From the NCBI GenBank assembly GCA_013180625.2, contig SNVD02002715.1, positions 1 to 64,000 of the forward strand: 64,000 bases of DNA, in the 5' to 3' direction. Source of the DNA: Boswellia sacra. Its lineage: Eukaryota; Streptophyta; Magnoliopsida; Sapindales; Burseraceae. Positions within the stretch are counted from its first letter, which is position 1. Every line of letters begins with the position of its first letter. The notes under the pieces are model-generated. The model saw only the letters and a program-made list of their open reading frames with translations. It made no database searches and was not told the DNA's origin. Position numbers and translations under genes: made by a program. Positions 54,823 to 64,000 of this stretch are shown here, one piece after another.

Positions 54823-55311
54823 AGGAAATGGTTATAGTGCAATAGCTGCTGCTTTAAAAAAAAAAAGAAAAAAGAAAAAAAGGGATAAAAAATTGTAAAC
54901 AGAACTTTTTAACCCCAAAAAAGTTGTAAAAGTAGCAACTGCACTGTAACCACTTGGCTTTAGCTACGGTGCTTCGACGCATCATTTTTTAAAATTTTTT
55001 TTAATTTTATGTAAAAGTTATAAATTTTTTTATAAAAGTAATAAATGTGAAAAAAAAAGTTGTAAATAAAAAAATTGTATAATCATGTTCAATTTTTTGT
55101 AAATTAGTATAAAAGTTATAAATTATTGTATAAAAGTCGTAAATGTAAAAAATTATTCATTTATAATTTTTTTTTCATATTTATAATTTTTATATAAAAA
55201 TTTATAATTTTTATACTAAATTTATAAAAATTTTAAAAAATGGTGAATCGGTGAATAATTTTTATACTAAATTTATAAAAATTTAAAAAAATAGGACCTG
55301 TAACCACTCTC
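54823..55311. mobile_element. hAT-type MITE, probable 8-bp target duplication
   Basis: ATCACTTT occurs at 54815-54822 and 55312-55319. The ends (GGAAATGGTTATAG, and GAGAGTGGTTACAG as the complement of the right end) are imperfect inverted repeats. The interior has AT-rich inverted blocks (AAAAGTTATAAATTTTTTTA and complements) and an internal short inverted repeat, TAGTGCAATAGCTGC / GCAACTGCACTGTAACC. No coding capacity. Confidence 0.55.
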
Positions 55312-55319
55312 ATCACTTT

Positions 55320-56416
55320 GACGATAATATCGAATAGAAGAGAAACAACATTAAGAAAGGCCAAATCAATGTTGTGGTAGTGGCGCAACTCCACTTATTC
55401 ACTAATGATTTTGGCATCCTAATTATGACTTCTTTTGGGTTCTCAAAAGCATGAATCCCACCATCACTTGTCACCTATGGTCTTTACTGTATATGTATGT
55501 TCATGCAACACGTTGTTGATGTAGGACCACCTCGTTACTCATCAGTTTCACAACAATGAACAGATGCCTGATTGATCAGATTTTTAATTGATATTTTTTC
55601 AGGACTGTGATTGGTGTTAAGACAATTTAAATTAATGAAAAGAACAGAATAAAAATAGATCCTAATCATCCATAGTTATTGAAATATCAATGCGTAAAAA
55701 GATCCTTAAAAATAAAGCAAAAATGTTATCACTAGAAGATCATTACTCCGTAAGGAGATATATTTCTATCAGACTTTTGTTTGCTTTCTCTTTATATCTA
55801 CTTATTAGGTGATGTAGCATTTATCTCTATTACTAGTAATATTTATTCTCCCTAATTAAGATAGCAGTTATGTGCCCAAAAGAGAGTATAAACACATAAG
55901 CAATAATAAAATTTTATTAAATAGACTTTTAAATAACATGATATGCCTATTCAGATTTGGCAAATGTAACATTACTCTCCCTAATCACACTCATCTCCGT
56001 AATCATTTAAGAAATTTGAATAACTACTTAGAAAAAAGGCCACACTTACGTGCTAATAATGTTATCTTACCAATATGACATTCTAGACTTCTAATAATAT
56101 ATAACAAAGTTTTAGCAGTATATGTATCAATATTTTAATAATCTTAAGATATTAACTAATAATATATCGAAGATTAATAGATAGTAGTACAAGTTGTGAA
56201 AATACCATCAAGTTATTAGAAGAGTAATTTTACACTTACAAAATCTTTATATACAAACATTTTTAGACAAATTCATGTAGTGCTGCTAGTGTTATTGCAT
56301 GATTGTCGGAACATTTATTTAATTAGTCTCATTGTTTGTTAAAATTTGTTCTTGAAATGAAATTACGATATTCCAATTTGTATAGAAAATTTTATACATA
56401 AAAGTTTGTAAGAATA
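55320..56416. other. Intergenic sequence, no gene seen
   Basis: AT-rich, with only short ORFs of no recognised family. Confidence 0.5.
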
Positions 56417-56560
56417 ACCCACAATGGGTTGGTTCAAATGGTGAAGCGGGCCAGGATGGAGTTGGTACAGCACCAATGGTGAAGTTCTCATGGGAGACCG
56501 TGACAGTGGGTTGTGGTTGCGCTAGTCTCATCCGAGGATTAGTCGTGGTGCGCGTAAGCT
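56417..56560 (+). mobile_element. tRNA-derived SINE fragment
   Basis: An intact pol III A box, TGGTTCAAATGG (56430-56441), starts a ~130-bp segment with ATGGGAGACCGTGACAGTGG and CGAGGATTAGTCGTGGTGCG, words that recur in plant tRNA-derived SINEs. The B box is decayed (GAAGTTCTCATG where GGTTCGAACCC is expected). The copy ends abruptly after CGTAAGCTT without the usual tail, so it is truncated. Confidence 0.55.
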
Positions 56561-56612
56561 TATTGATTATCAGAATGTAACAGAACTCCCAATTAATTAT
56601 ATATACTTGCAT

Positions 56613-58342
56613 TTAGCATGTGAAATGGGCCGGGCTTACTGTTAACTTAATCTGATTCGAATTTTATAATAAAAAATATTTATTCATTTTTTATTTGAAT
56701 TATTTGAGAATTTAAATACTTAAACCGTAATTCAACTCCTTAATATTCTTTATTAACTTGTTTTCTTCTTCGCAAGAATCATTCTTAAAGGGGTTGTGTG
56801 GATGTGATAACTATCATCGAGATTTAAATTATATATGAAAAGTTAGGTACTGTGATTAGGCTCACGTTTGCAAATTTAAGTTTTTAGATGAAGTGATTTT
56901 TTTTTATAAAGTATCATAATTATATTAACTGCCGTCATATTAACTAGCCAATTAGAGAAAATATATATTATCCACTTACAAGATTAAAAAAATAAAAAGA
57001 TTTTGTGAGACCTAGTTTACATAAAAATATATATATATATCGATCCATTTGTAAGACTTAAAAAAGAGTTTGTGAGATCCAATCCACTTGCAATTACATG
57101 TGATACTTTTGTATACAAGGAAGATATTAAATGTTAAATATTAAAGATTTATTCAAAGTTCCAACAAAAAATTAAGTTTTTACGAAAACGATTTCTTAAC
57201 TCTATAAGATAGGCATTTATATGATAGATCTAACTGCATTATTCAATCTTGACTTGACAAAATTGTTGAATTGATACTATATACATTAGAATGAAAAAAG
57301 TGTTTAAGGTGTGATTGAATAGAATTGCACTTAAAATGAGCTCACTCGCAGTTTGGAATGTGTACAATTAAGCATGGAACAGGGAAAATAAAAAATCAAA
57401 ATTTCAACGTTTCAACCTTGGCGATTTAAGCATTTGCTGAACCGAAACTTTTTGCATAGATAGTAACTTTGCTCCTTTCCCAGAAACCGAATTATGTATC
57501 TTTTGGGGAAATTTTCTTTGATCAACCTTTTGAAACGTTCAAGTCTATTTGAATGGCGATAAATAAGTTTGATTTTAAAGGAGTCTAATGACAGAGACCC
57601 AGCAAATATAATGCTGTTGAAGAATTGGAGTCAAATGTATATTAAATGAACATATGAATACTTTCACTGCTCTCTGAGTTTTGCCAGTGAAGGGCTTCTT
57701 AAAACTATTGGGATCGAGGCGTTTCAAGTTTACCAATTCCATTGACCTTTGGCTTTTGCCATGAAGCAGGCATTCATAGGTCTTCAATCAAACATGTAAC
57801 ATGGTCATCCTTTTCTCTTCATTAAATAATTAATTTTTCAAGTTTACTCATAAAAATAATATTATTATTCATTCTAAGTTCTATCCAGAACAACCTAAGA
57901 CTTGTACTTGCTTACATCTCAAGTGATGTAATTGATATTTTGCATAAATCAACTTTATTAGACAAATTCATTGTAATGGCTTTGTTTGAGTTTGTTTTTC
58001 CATTAAATGATTGCCCTTTCAGCTAAACTTTAGCTCATTGTAGAATCTTCACACTACTCTCTTTTATTTGCAAACTCACATTCTTATATAACTACATTCA
58101 ACTGTCGAAAATAAAAAATACAAATAAACATATTATTCAAATTTATTCATTTTCAGATAAATTCCAATTTATTCAAATTTTAAATGAAAAAAGAAAAAAT
58201 AAAGCAACATATAAATCATGCTTATGCATGTTACTTCATTTTTCTCAATACAAGATAAACTATTTACATTTTTATGAAAATTTTACAAATTTAGCTACTA
58301 AACAAAGAAATGAAGGCCCATGTGTACCTAGACAATGCAAAT
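56613..58342. other. Intergenic sequence, no gene seen
   Basis: AT-rich. A minus-strand ORF at 57575-57787 (with MELVNLKRLDPNSF) has no family likeness or supporting splice sites. The last part is likely kinase 3' flank. Confidence 0.45.
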
Positions 58343-59476
58343 TCATGATGCTAATTTATCTAACAACTCAACCACATCACTCATTGCTGGCCTCTCTCTT
58401 GATTTCTCATTAGTACACATGGAAGCAATCCTAAAATACTCCTTAACCTTAACTTCACTTAGTTCTTCCCTTGGAATTTTCGAATCAACAATTTCAATCT
58501 CCCTATTCTTTTCCGCCATTGTTTTAGCCCACTCGACAAGCCCAACTTCCTTCCCATCCAACATTACCGGCCAATTGGGCCTTCGTTGCGTCGTTATCTC
58601 CATCATTAAAACCCCGAAACTATACACGTCAAGAAATACCGTTGCCGCCGTGTTCCCGCCCATGTACTCCGGCGGCATATACCCCATCGTCCCGGCGACT
58701 TGCGTCGACACGTGTGAGAGTGATGTATCGATTCTCCTTGCAAGACCGAAATCCGCAATATGGGCTTCGAAATCCTTGTCCAACAACACATTGCTAGCCT
58801 TGATATCCCTATGTATGATGGGCTTGTCCAGCCCATGCAAATAGGCAAGCCCATTCGCCACACCCCTAACGACCTTCACTCTCGTTTCCCAAGATAACGG
58901 TAGCCGGCGAAACGACTGTCTAGACGGGTCATCCACGTCATCATTTTCCGAACACGTATCATGCAACCATTGGTCCAGATTCCCCTTATCCATGAACTCA
59001 TAAATCAAGACCCGATCGGAATTCGAAACACAGTAGCCGAGAATCTTGACGATATTTTTATGGCGGAGGCGGCCAAGAGTTTCCATCTCGGCCCGGAATT
59101 CACGGAAGCCTTGAAAGGCGTCTTTGTCGAGCTTCTTGATGGCGACGGTGGCTCCATTCGAGAGCTTGGCCTTGTAAACGAAGCCGAAGCTACCGTCGCC
59201 GACGATGAGGTCGGAGGAGAAGTTCCTGGTAGCGTCAAGGAGCTCGTCCATGGAGACCTGGCTGAGAGAAGGGTCAAACGTGGCGCTATCCCAGACGGCG
59301 ACGGTGCTGAGTTCGGCGTGACCGTTGGAGCGGGTCGGCGCTACGTCACGTGACCTGAACTGGGTGGTTCTCCGTTTTTGGCTCCGTTTACAGAGAAGAA
59401 TGATGAAAGCGAAGACGAGAGTGACAAAGACGAAGCTGGCGACGGCTGCTAGCAGAGCTTGGAGAGCAGGACCCAT
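58343..59476 (-). CDS. Membrane-anchored receptor-like Ser/Thr kinase without ectodomain
   Basis: A 377-residue intronless ORF. One hydrophobic segment (residues 8-29) near the N-terminus is followed by a basic stretch (KRSQKRR), predicting a type III membrane protein with a cytosolic kinase. The kinase core is complete: glycine loop GDGSFG (93-98), Lys114, Glu130 in helix C, HRDIKASN (222-229) with catalytic Asp224, DFG (242-244), GTMGYMPPEY (262-271), and Asp283 in DVYSFGV. The Arg before Asp224 makes it an RD kinase. The sequence resembles LRR-RLK kinase domains of the EMS1 type, but no LRR or other ectodomain is encoded upstream. The segment usually reading TTKGDVYSFG is ATVFLDVYSFG here. 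A leader of ~290 bases with a TATA-like sequence near 59772-59780 is possible. The ligand partner and substrate are unknown. Confidence 0.93.
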   Translation of the reverse strand: MGPALQALLAAVASFVFVTLVFAFIILLCKRSQKRRTTQFRSRDVAPTRSNGHAELSTVAVWDSATFDPSLSQVSMDELLDATRNFSSDLIVGDGSFGFVYKAKLSNGATVAIKKLDKDAFQGFREFRAEMETLGRLRHKNIVKILGYCVSNSDRVLIYEFMDKGNLDQWLHDTCSENDDVDDPSRQSFRRLPLSWETRVKVVRGVANGLAYLHGLDKPIIHRDIKASNVLLDKDFEAHIADFGLARRIDTSLSHVSTQVAGTMGYMPPEYMGGNTAATVFLDVYSFGVLMMEITTQRRPNWPVMLDGKEVGLVEWAKTMAEKNREIEIVDSKIPREELSEVKVKEYFRIASMCTNEKSRERPAMSDVVELLDKLAS

Positions 59477-59479
59477 GGG

Positions 59480-59870
59480 CGCGGGCGAGATGGGTGGCGT
59501 TTGTTGGGATTGAGGAGAGGAAGAAGAGAAAGGAAGAGATGGGTCAGTTTGTTAGAAGGGAGAAATTGAGAAGAGCCGCCATTAACGGGGAGTTTTGAAG
59601 GAGACAAAGATGAAGAGAAGAGAACAGGAGAGAGAGTCGTCGTGTATAGGACGAGTCAACGAAGGAGGGTTTATGATTCGGTGGAGTGCTGTGGACGTGG
59701 GAAGATTAATAATGACCGTAGCTTTGTCTGATTGATTGATGGATGGGGCCATCGCGAAATTTCCTTTCGTCTTATAAATAATGGGAAACCAAACCCTTGT
59801 TTCACCATTCTACAGACTACAGCACACGTATCACTACAGTACTGCTCTGCCATTGCCAAGAAATAATGCA
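59480..59870 (-). promoter_or_regulatory. Kinase 5' leader and promoter region
   Basis: On the minus strand a purine/pyrimidine-biased leader (complement of GGAAGAAGAGAAAGGAAGAG, 59519-59538) precedes the ATG. The minus strand carries TATTTATAAG near 59771-59780. No specific factor site is claimed. Confidence 0.35.
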
Positions 59871-59872
59871 TG

Positions 59873-61675
59873 GTATGTTTTGATTGGATTAAAACTGTTG
59901 AATGTCAAATGCCTTTCATGAGCATCATTATTTATTATTCAACAAATCCGTAATAATTAACTTCAGGATTCAAACCAATTTTTTCAATCACTCAATTCAC
60001 GAATATAGTGGACGCCTTGACTTAAAGCACCCCCTTGTTTATTTATTAATTTGTATTCTAGGTGGATAAGGAGTTTTTGAGAAATTGTTGTTGTTTTTTT
60101 TCACTATTTTTTAAATAAATTTTTTATGTTTAATAACTGGATAATGAAAGATTAGATAATTTCTAATTGTTATTCAATGTTTTATTGTGTTTAATATTAA
60201 TAACATTTAATATAGTGGAAAATTTTTTGTTATGTATGTGTTCTATGTTGTTGCTAAGGTTTAATCAATTGTGAAATTTCTACATAACAATTGAGGAAAT
60301 AACTCAAATTAGAGAGTTTTTTTGATAAATAATCTTTTTTAAAAAATATGCATATTATGGTTCTATCAGATATTCGACAGTATCTAATGAGTATGTCAGA
60401 TAGTGTACGACAGCGTCTAATAATATATGAGAGTGTTTGAAAAGTATCCGACGGTGTTCGATACTCGAAAGATAGAGTTCGACAGAGGATCATGTCATAT
60501 AAATTCTTAAGGATAGTTGGACAAGATCATTTTTATAGTCTACAATTAAATTTGGAACATTTTTTTAATTTTCTTAATTTCCATTGTGTAATACATCATA
60601 TAGGAGGATTTATCACCTCTTCCGTTATATATATTTGAAATAAATATATCAATTTATCTATCTTACTATTTTAAAATTGTAATATAAAAAAAAGGATATG
60701 AAATGGTGGGTGATATAGTGAATACTGACTAATGTTGGAATTGTTGGTTTGGTAGGTTAGAAGCGATTGTGGGGTTAGGCAAAATCAGTCAAAGAGTAAT
60801 TGACATACTACCGGTTACTGCTTATAATTGCCTTTTAGTCTTTGCCAATTCCCTGGATTTCCAAACTCAAATTTTGACGATGCTTTAGTTTTAGTTTTAG
60901 CCATTAACTGTGGATTATCTTTAAAGGTGGGATCACAGTTTCATCGATAATCGTAACAAATTATTATATATTCAACGCTTTATGATGTGTGGTAACGAAA
61001 TGCTCCAAGTTCCGTGACAATCAACCACTCTTCATGGCAACTTGCAGGTGTAAATGAGAAATCATATGTTCTATCATTCAAAATTTAGAATCGGGCTTTA
61101 AACGGGTTTCAAATTTATCTCAACATCTCATCTTAAATAATATGAAAGGAGAAATTAAAAAAAAATTAAAAAAAAAACCCTCAAGTAAAGCGACCCACTA
61201 AAAAAATGAATTAAAAGTTAAAAAACTTTAAACATCTTAACCATCCGATATTAGACACTCCTTATAAGACACTATTAGATAAATTGTACTTTGTTATTAA
61301 GTTTTAGTGCTCGACATATAAAAAAAACATTGTCGATTGTCAAATAAGATCATAAAATTTAAGTTTCCAAAAGTTGGTCCATTTTTTAACTATTACCTTA
61401 GATTTGGTTCATTTTCGCAACTTATTCTAAAATTTATATAAACATATAAAAGAAGGTTTAGGATTTTGTAAGTTGTAACTTAATCTTTTGATTTAAATTA
61501 TTGACACTCGTACAACTATCTGTTACGATCTAGCAGTTATAACTAACTTTTAATTTTTTCTTCACAACCATTGAATTGTAGTGGATTAATGATCATGGAA
61601 GATTGTAAAACTTTAAATTAAAAGTTTTAAGTTATAATAACCCTTAGCACCAAAAAAAAAAAAAAAGTAGACAAC
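59873..61675. other. Intergenic sequence with a degenerate short repeat
   Basis: No gene. At 60360-60490 a ~28-bp degenerate unit of the form GTATCCGACGGTGTTCGATA repeats four to five times. It is similar in flavour to the TCGACAC units of the hAT element at 20253. Imperfect inverted sequence at about 61455-61640 may be another MITE relic. Confidence 0.45.
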
Positions 61676-62192
61676 TAAGGATGGTAAGTTTTTATACAAC
61701 ACAAAATTAGCAGGTTAGTATTGATATAATTATTAATTGGATCGTGTTAGTGTTAATATATTCCATATGATTAATAAATGTGTTGAATATATGAGGTTCA
61801 ACACGTCAACGCGTTTAATGACACGAATAATTAATTATATCATATCAAGTACAAATAATTAATAAACAAATAACCTATTTAATAACACATTTAAATATTT
61901 TATTTATTTTTTATATTAATAATTGCTCATATTAGTGGATAATCTTAATTAACATATAGAATATGGTTGGTTAAGTATTTGTGTGTTAAATAGTTAAGTA
62001 ACGTATGTGAGTTAATAAAGTGTAGTTACAACATGTTTAGTAAATTGATGACACATTTATTAAACGGATTGTATCCGTATTTCAAGTCTTGAAACGAATA
62101 ACTAAATAGGTCATGTCCGTTGTTAGTGAAAATTTTACTAATTTTTATCTTATCACGACACGAACACAACAAACAAACACAAATTGTCATCC
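61676..62192. mobile_element. hAT-like non-autonomous element, 3' end adjoining an LTR insertion
   Basis: The left end, TAAGGATGGTAAGTTTTTA, and right end, ACACAAATTGTCATCCC, are inverted relatives (GGATGGTAAG-TTT / GGGATGACAATTTGT). The interior has CACGACACGAAC words common in non-autonomous plant hATs. The small LTR element is inserted 1-5 bases from its right end, so the 8-bp duplication cannot be read reliably. Confidence 0.45.
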
Positions 62193-62197
62193 CAATG

Positions 62198-62622
62198 TGA
62201 TGTAGGACATATTAGAAATAAATTAGAGATTTAGATTATATTTTAGGGATTTTAATAAATTAGGGATTTTGACTTCCTAAATTGGGAGTAATCCTAATTT
62301 GAGTTATTTTCCTAATTAATAGTTTTACTATTTTATTTAGAATTTAATTTTGGTATTTTCTAGTTAAACTAGGATTAGTATTCTATTTCCTAATGGAATT
62401 ATATTTTCTAATAGAACTATACTTTAAGGTCATATAAATAGGAGCCTTTAGTTATGTTATTTTCAGACGTATTTATTATTGTTTTAATCTTTTAGTAAAA
62501 AGATTGTCTTCTCCATCAATATTACTGTATTTCTCCCTAAATTTCTTCTGTTATTTTCTCCCTTTTCTCTGTCTATATTTTTCTCCCTTTCTTTTAATTT
62601 GAGGAATCCCCGTTCCTCATCA
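62198..62622 (+). repeat. 5' LTR of the small LTR element
   Basis: TGATGTAGGACATATTAG ... CGTTCCTCATCA, 425 bp. A TATA box (CATATAAATAGGAGCC) lies near 62433-62448. Confidence 0.9.
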
Positions 62623-62624
62623 AT

Positions 62625-62636
62625 TGGTATCAGAGC
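62625..62636 (+). other. Primer-binding site for initiator tRNA-Met
   Basis: TGGTATCAGAGC, two bases inside the 5' LTR. It is the perfect canonical form, unlike the decayed sites of the other LTR elements in this window. Confidence 0.9.
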
Positions 62637-62947
62637 GTGATTTTGTTCCCCTTTTATACTATTTATCCTTTAATTTTTTGTTCAACCTATAAACCCTAAA
62701 TCTCCCACCACCATTAACTTACTTTACCCCAATTTTATCTTCCATCACCCTTTCAATTAATACCCAAAAAAAAGAAGTTACAATCACTATTCACGAACAT
62801 ATACTATTCACATCGAAACTATTATCACCAGAGGCACTGTTCACCGTGACCACCATCATACTCTTCTTGTTGATATCTACAATGAGTCCTTCACAAACTT
62901 CAATACTCTCAATGATGCAAGCTTTATAAAATAGGACAAATATTAGA

Positions 62948-63271
62948 ATGGATGTTTTGAAAAATAGAATAGATGCCATGGACAATAGGATAGTAGAAAT
63001 ATTAGCAACTATAAAAGCTTTACAAGCTTCTTTTCTCACAAAACAATACTCTAATTTGGAGTTATCTACCAAACATAGGAATCAAAGGATTTTGGGTTCA
63101 ACTCCTAAGAACTATGAGGATGAATGTGATGATTCTAGTAAAGATGATAAAGCAAGCGAGATTGATCTTGAAGATAGGCATAAATCTAGAGGTACGGATT
63201 CTAATGATGATGTGGAGCCTACATGTAGAGAATCTCATTTCATAAAATCATTCAACAAGTTGATTTCATAG
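62948..63271 (+). pseudogene. Gag-like coiled-coil ORF of the small LTR element
   Basis: A 107-residue ORF starting MDVLKNRIDAMDNRIVEILA. The heptad-like first 35 residues suggest a short coiled coil; the remainder is charged (DDSSKDDKASEIDLEDRHKS). This resembles the N-terminal start of gag in some plant LTR elements, where a MD...R..LE coiled coil is common. There is no capsid, zinc knuckle, protease or RT. It is either a remnant or a small retained gag start. Confidence in a protein product is low. Confidence 0.4.
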
Positions 63272-63547
63272 GTTTTGATTCATATTTAGGTTATTTTACG
63301 CCTATCATTGGGTCAATGATGAAGTCTTCTATGGTGATTGTTATTTCTCTACCAATATCGAAGGCCGTTGAAGCATCCGTAATATTTTTATTATGTGTGC
63401 TTCCAATATTGGATCGTTATGAAGTGAAGATATGGATTGACGACTTTCCAATGATCGTGCAAGACAAAACATGACGTTTTCTTGTGTATTGGCAGCTTCC
63501 TCCTTGATAATTCGTCAGGAGTCGAGTTCTTTCAAGCGGAGAAGAAT

Positions 63548-63965
63548 TGATATATGACATATTAGGAATAAATTAGGTAATTCAGTTATATTTTAGAAAT
63601 TTTAATAAATTAGAGATTTTGACTTCTAAATTAGGAGTAATTTGAGTTATTTTCCTAATTAATAGTTTACTTTTTTGTTTAGAATTTAATTTTGAAATTT
63701 TCTAGTTACACTAGGATTAATATTCTATTTCTTAATGGAATTATGTTTTCTAGTAGAACTATACTTGAAAGTCCTATAAATAGGAGCCTTTAGTTGTGTT
63801 ATTTTTAGACTTGGTTATTATTGGTTTTGATCTTTTATTAAAAAGATTGTCTTTTCCCTCAATGTAACTTTATTTCTCCCTAAATTTTTTCTATTATTTC
63901 TCTCATTTCCTCTGTCTACATCTTCCTCCTTTTCTTTTAACTTGAGATCTCCCCGTTCCTCATCA
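63548..63965 (+). repeat. 3' LTR of the small LTR element
   Basis: TGATATATGACATATTAGG ... CGTTCCTCATCA, 418 bp, with a TATA box (CCTATAAATAGGAGCC) near 63773-63788. It is collinear with the 5' LTR. Confidence 0.9.
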
Positions 63966-64000
63966 CAATGAGAATGAAATCAAATTTTGGATCGTGGTTT

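Larger units (their letters stand above)
62198..63965 (+). mobile_element. Small LTR retroelement with perfect 5-bp target duplication
   Basis: CAATG flanks the element at 62193-62197 and 63966-63970. The LTRs are 62198-62622 and 63548-63965. The primer-binding site TGGTATCAGAGC (62625-62636) is a perfect match to the initiator-Met type. A purine-rich tract (AAGCGGAGAAGAAT) precedes the 3' LTR. The ~925-bp interior has only a short gag-like ORF. At 1.77 kb with 420-bp LTRs it is larger than typical TRIMs and much smaller than autonomous elements. The LTRs differ by several substitutions and small indels. Confidence 0.92.

Noticed and set aside
57575..57787. Possible small secreted or CLE-like peptide gene
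   Set aside because: No signal peptide, no conserved C-terminal dodecapeptide, and no start context.
58335..59513. Plus-strand ORFs over the kinase
   Set aside because: Antisense shadows of the kinase gene, without protein-family motifs.

Overview
The window is nuclear DNA from a flowering plant, most likely a eudicot. It is AT-rich, and its intact genes belong to plant families: a class III peroxidase, a cytosolic sulfotransferase and a plant receptor-like kinase. There are intron-bearing genes and dense nested plant transposable elements. The species cannot be named from the sequence.

Only three genes look intact and ordinary: a sulfotransferase (28313-29317, +), a peroxidase-12-like class III peroxidase in three exons (38592-41893, -) and a membrane-anchored RD kinase without ectodomain (58343-59476, -). 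A fourth candidate is an orphan Q/N/Y-rich ORF with 33-bp internal repeats (11064-11675, -). These genes share no visible pathway; they are islands in a repeat landscape.

Region by region. 1-690 holds a UPL1/2-type E3 ligase fragment and an unrelated exon-like fragment on the other strand. 693-2930 is a GC-rich island made of a truncated tRNA-Phe, GC-rich sub-repeats, a perfect hairpin, a ~43-bp array and a ~31-bp array. 3649-7773 is a decayed Ty3 retrotransposon of the Tat type on the minus strand (RT, RNase H, integrase) with one LTR and no gag or protease. 8034-9345 has a ~970-bp foldback element and a Mutator-type MITE. 14268-16595 is a LINE-like retroposon with a DUF4283 ORF and no ORF2. 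19779-27745 has a solo LTR interrupted by a hAT element, next to a full-length non-autonomous Tat-type element that keeps gag/protease but has no RT or integrase. 31967-36139 is a hAT element with a broken transposase. 46551-54397 is a degraded copia element carrying, at 46913-49802, a CACTA element that holds pieces of a plastid ribosomal protein L4 gene and of a CACTIN-like gene. 62198-63965 is a small LTR element with a perfect target-site duplication.

Nine insertions have target-site duplications that I could read (solo LTR, two autonomous-type or non-autonomous hATs, hAT-type MITE, two MULE-type MITEs, Tat-type element, small LTR element, LINE), so insertion order can be inferred. The main candidates for something undescribed are the chimeric gene-fragment CACTA element, the GC-rich composite array beside a Tat-type integrase, the inverted-repeat hAT, and the orphan Q/N/Y-rich gene. 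No CRISPR, prokaryotic operon or virus was seen.
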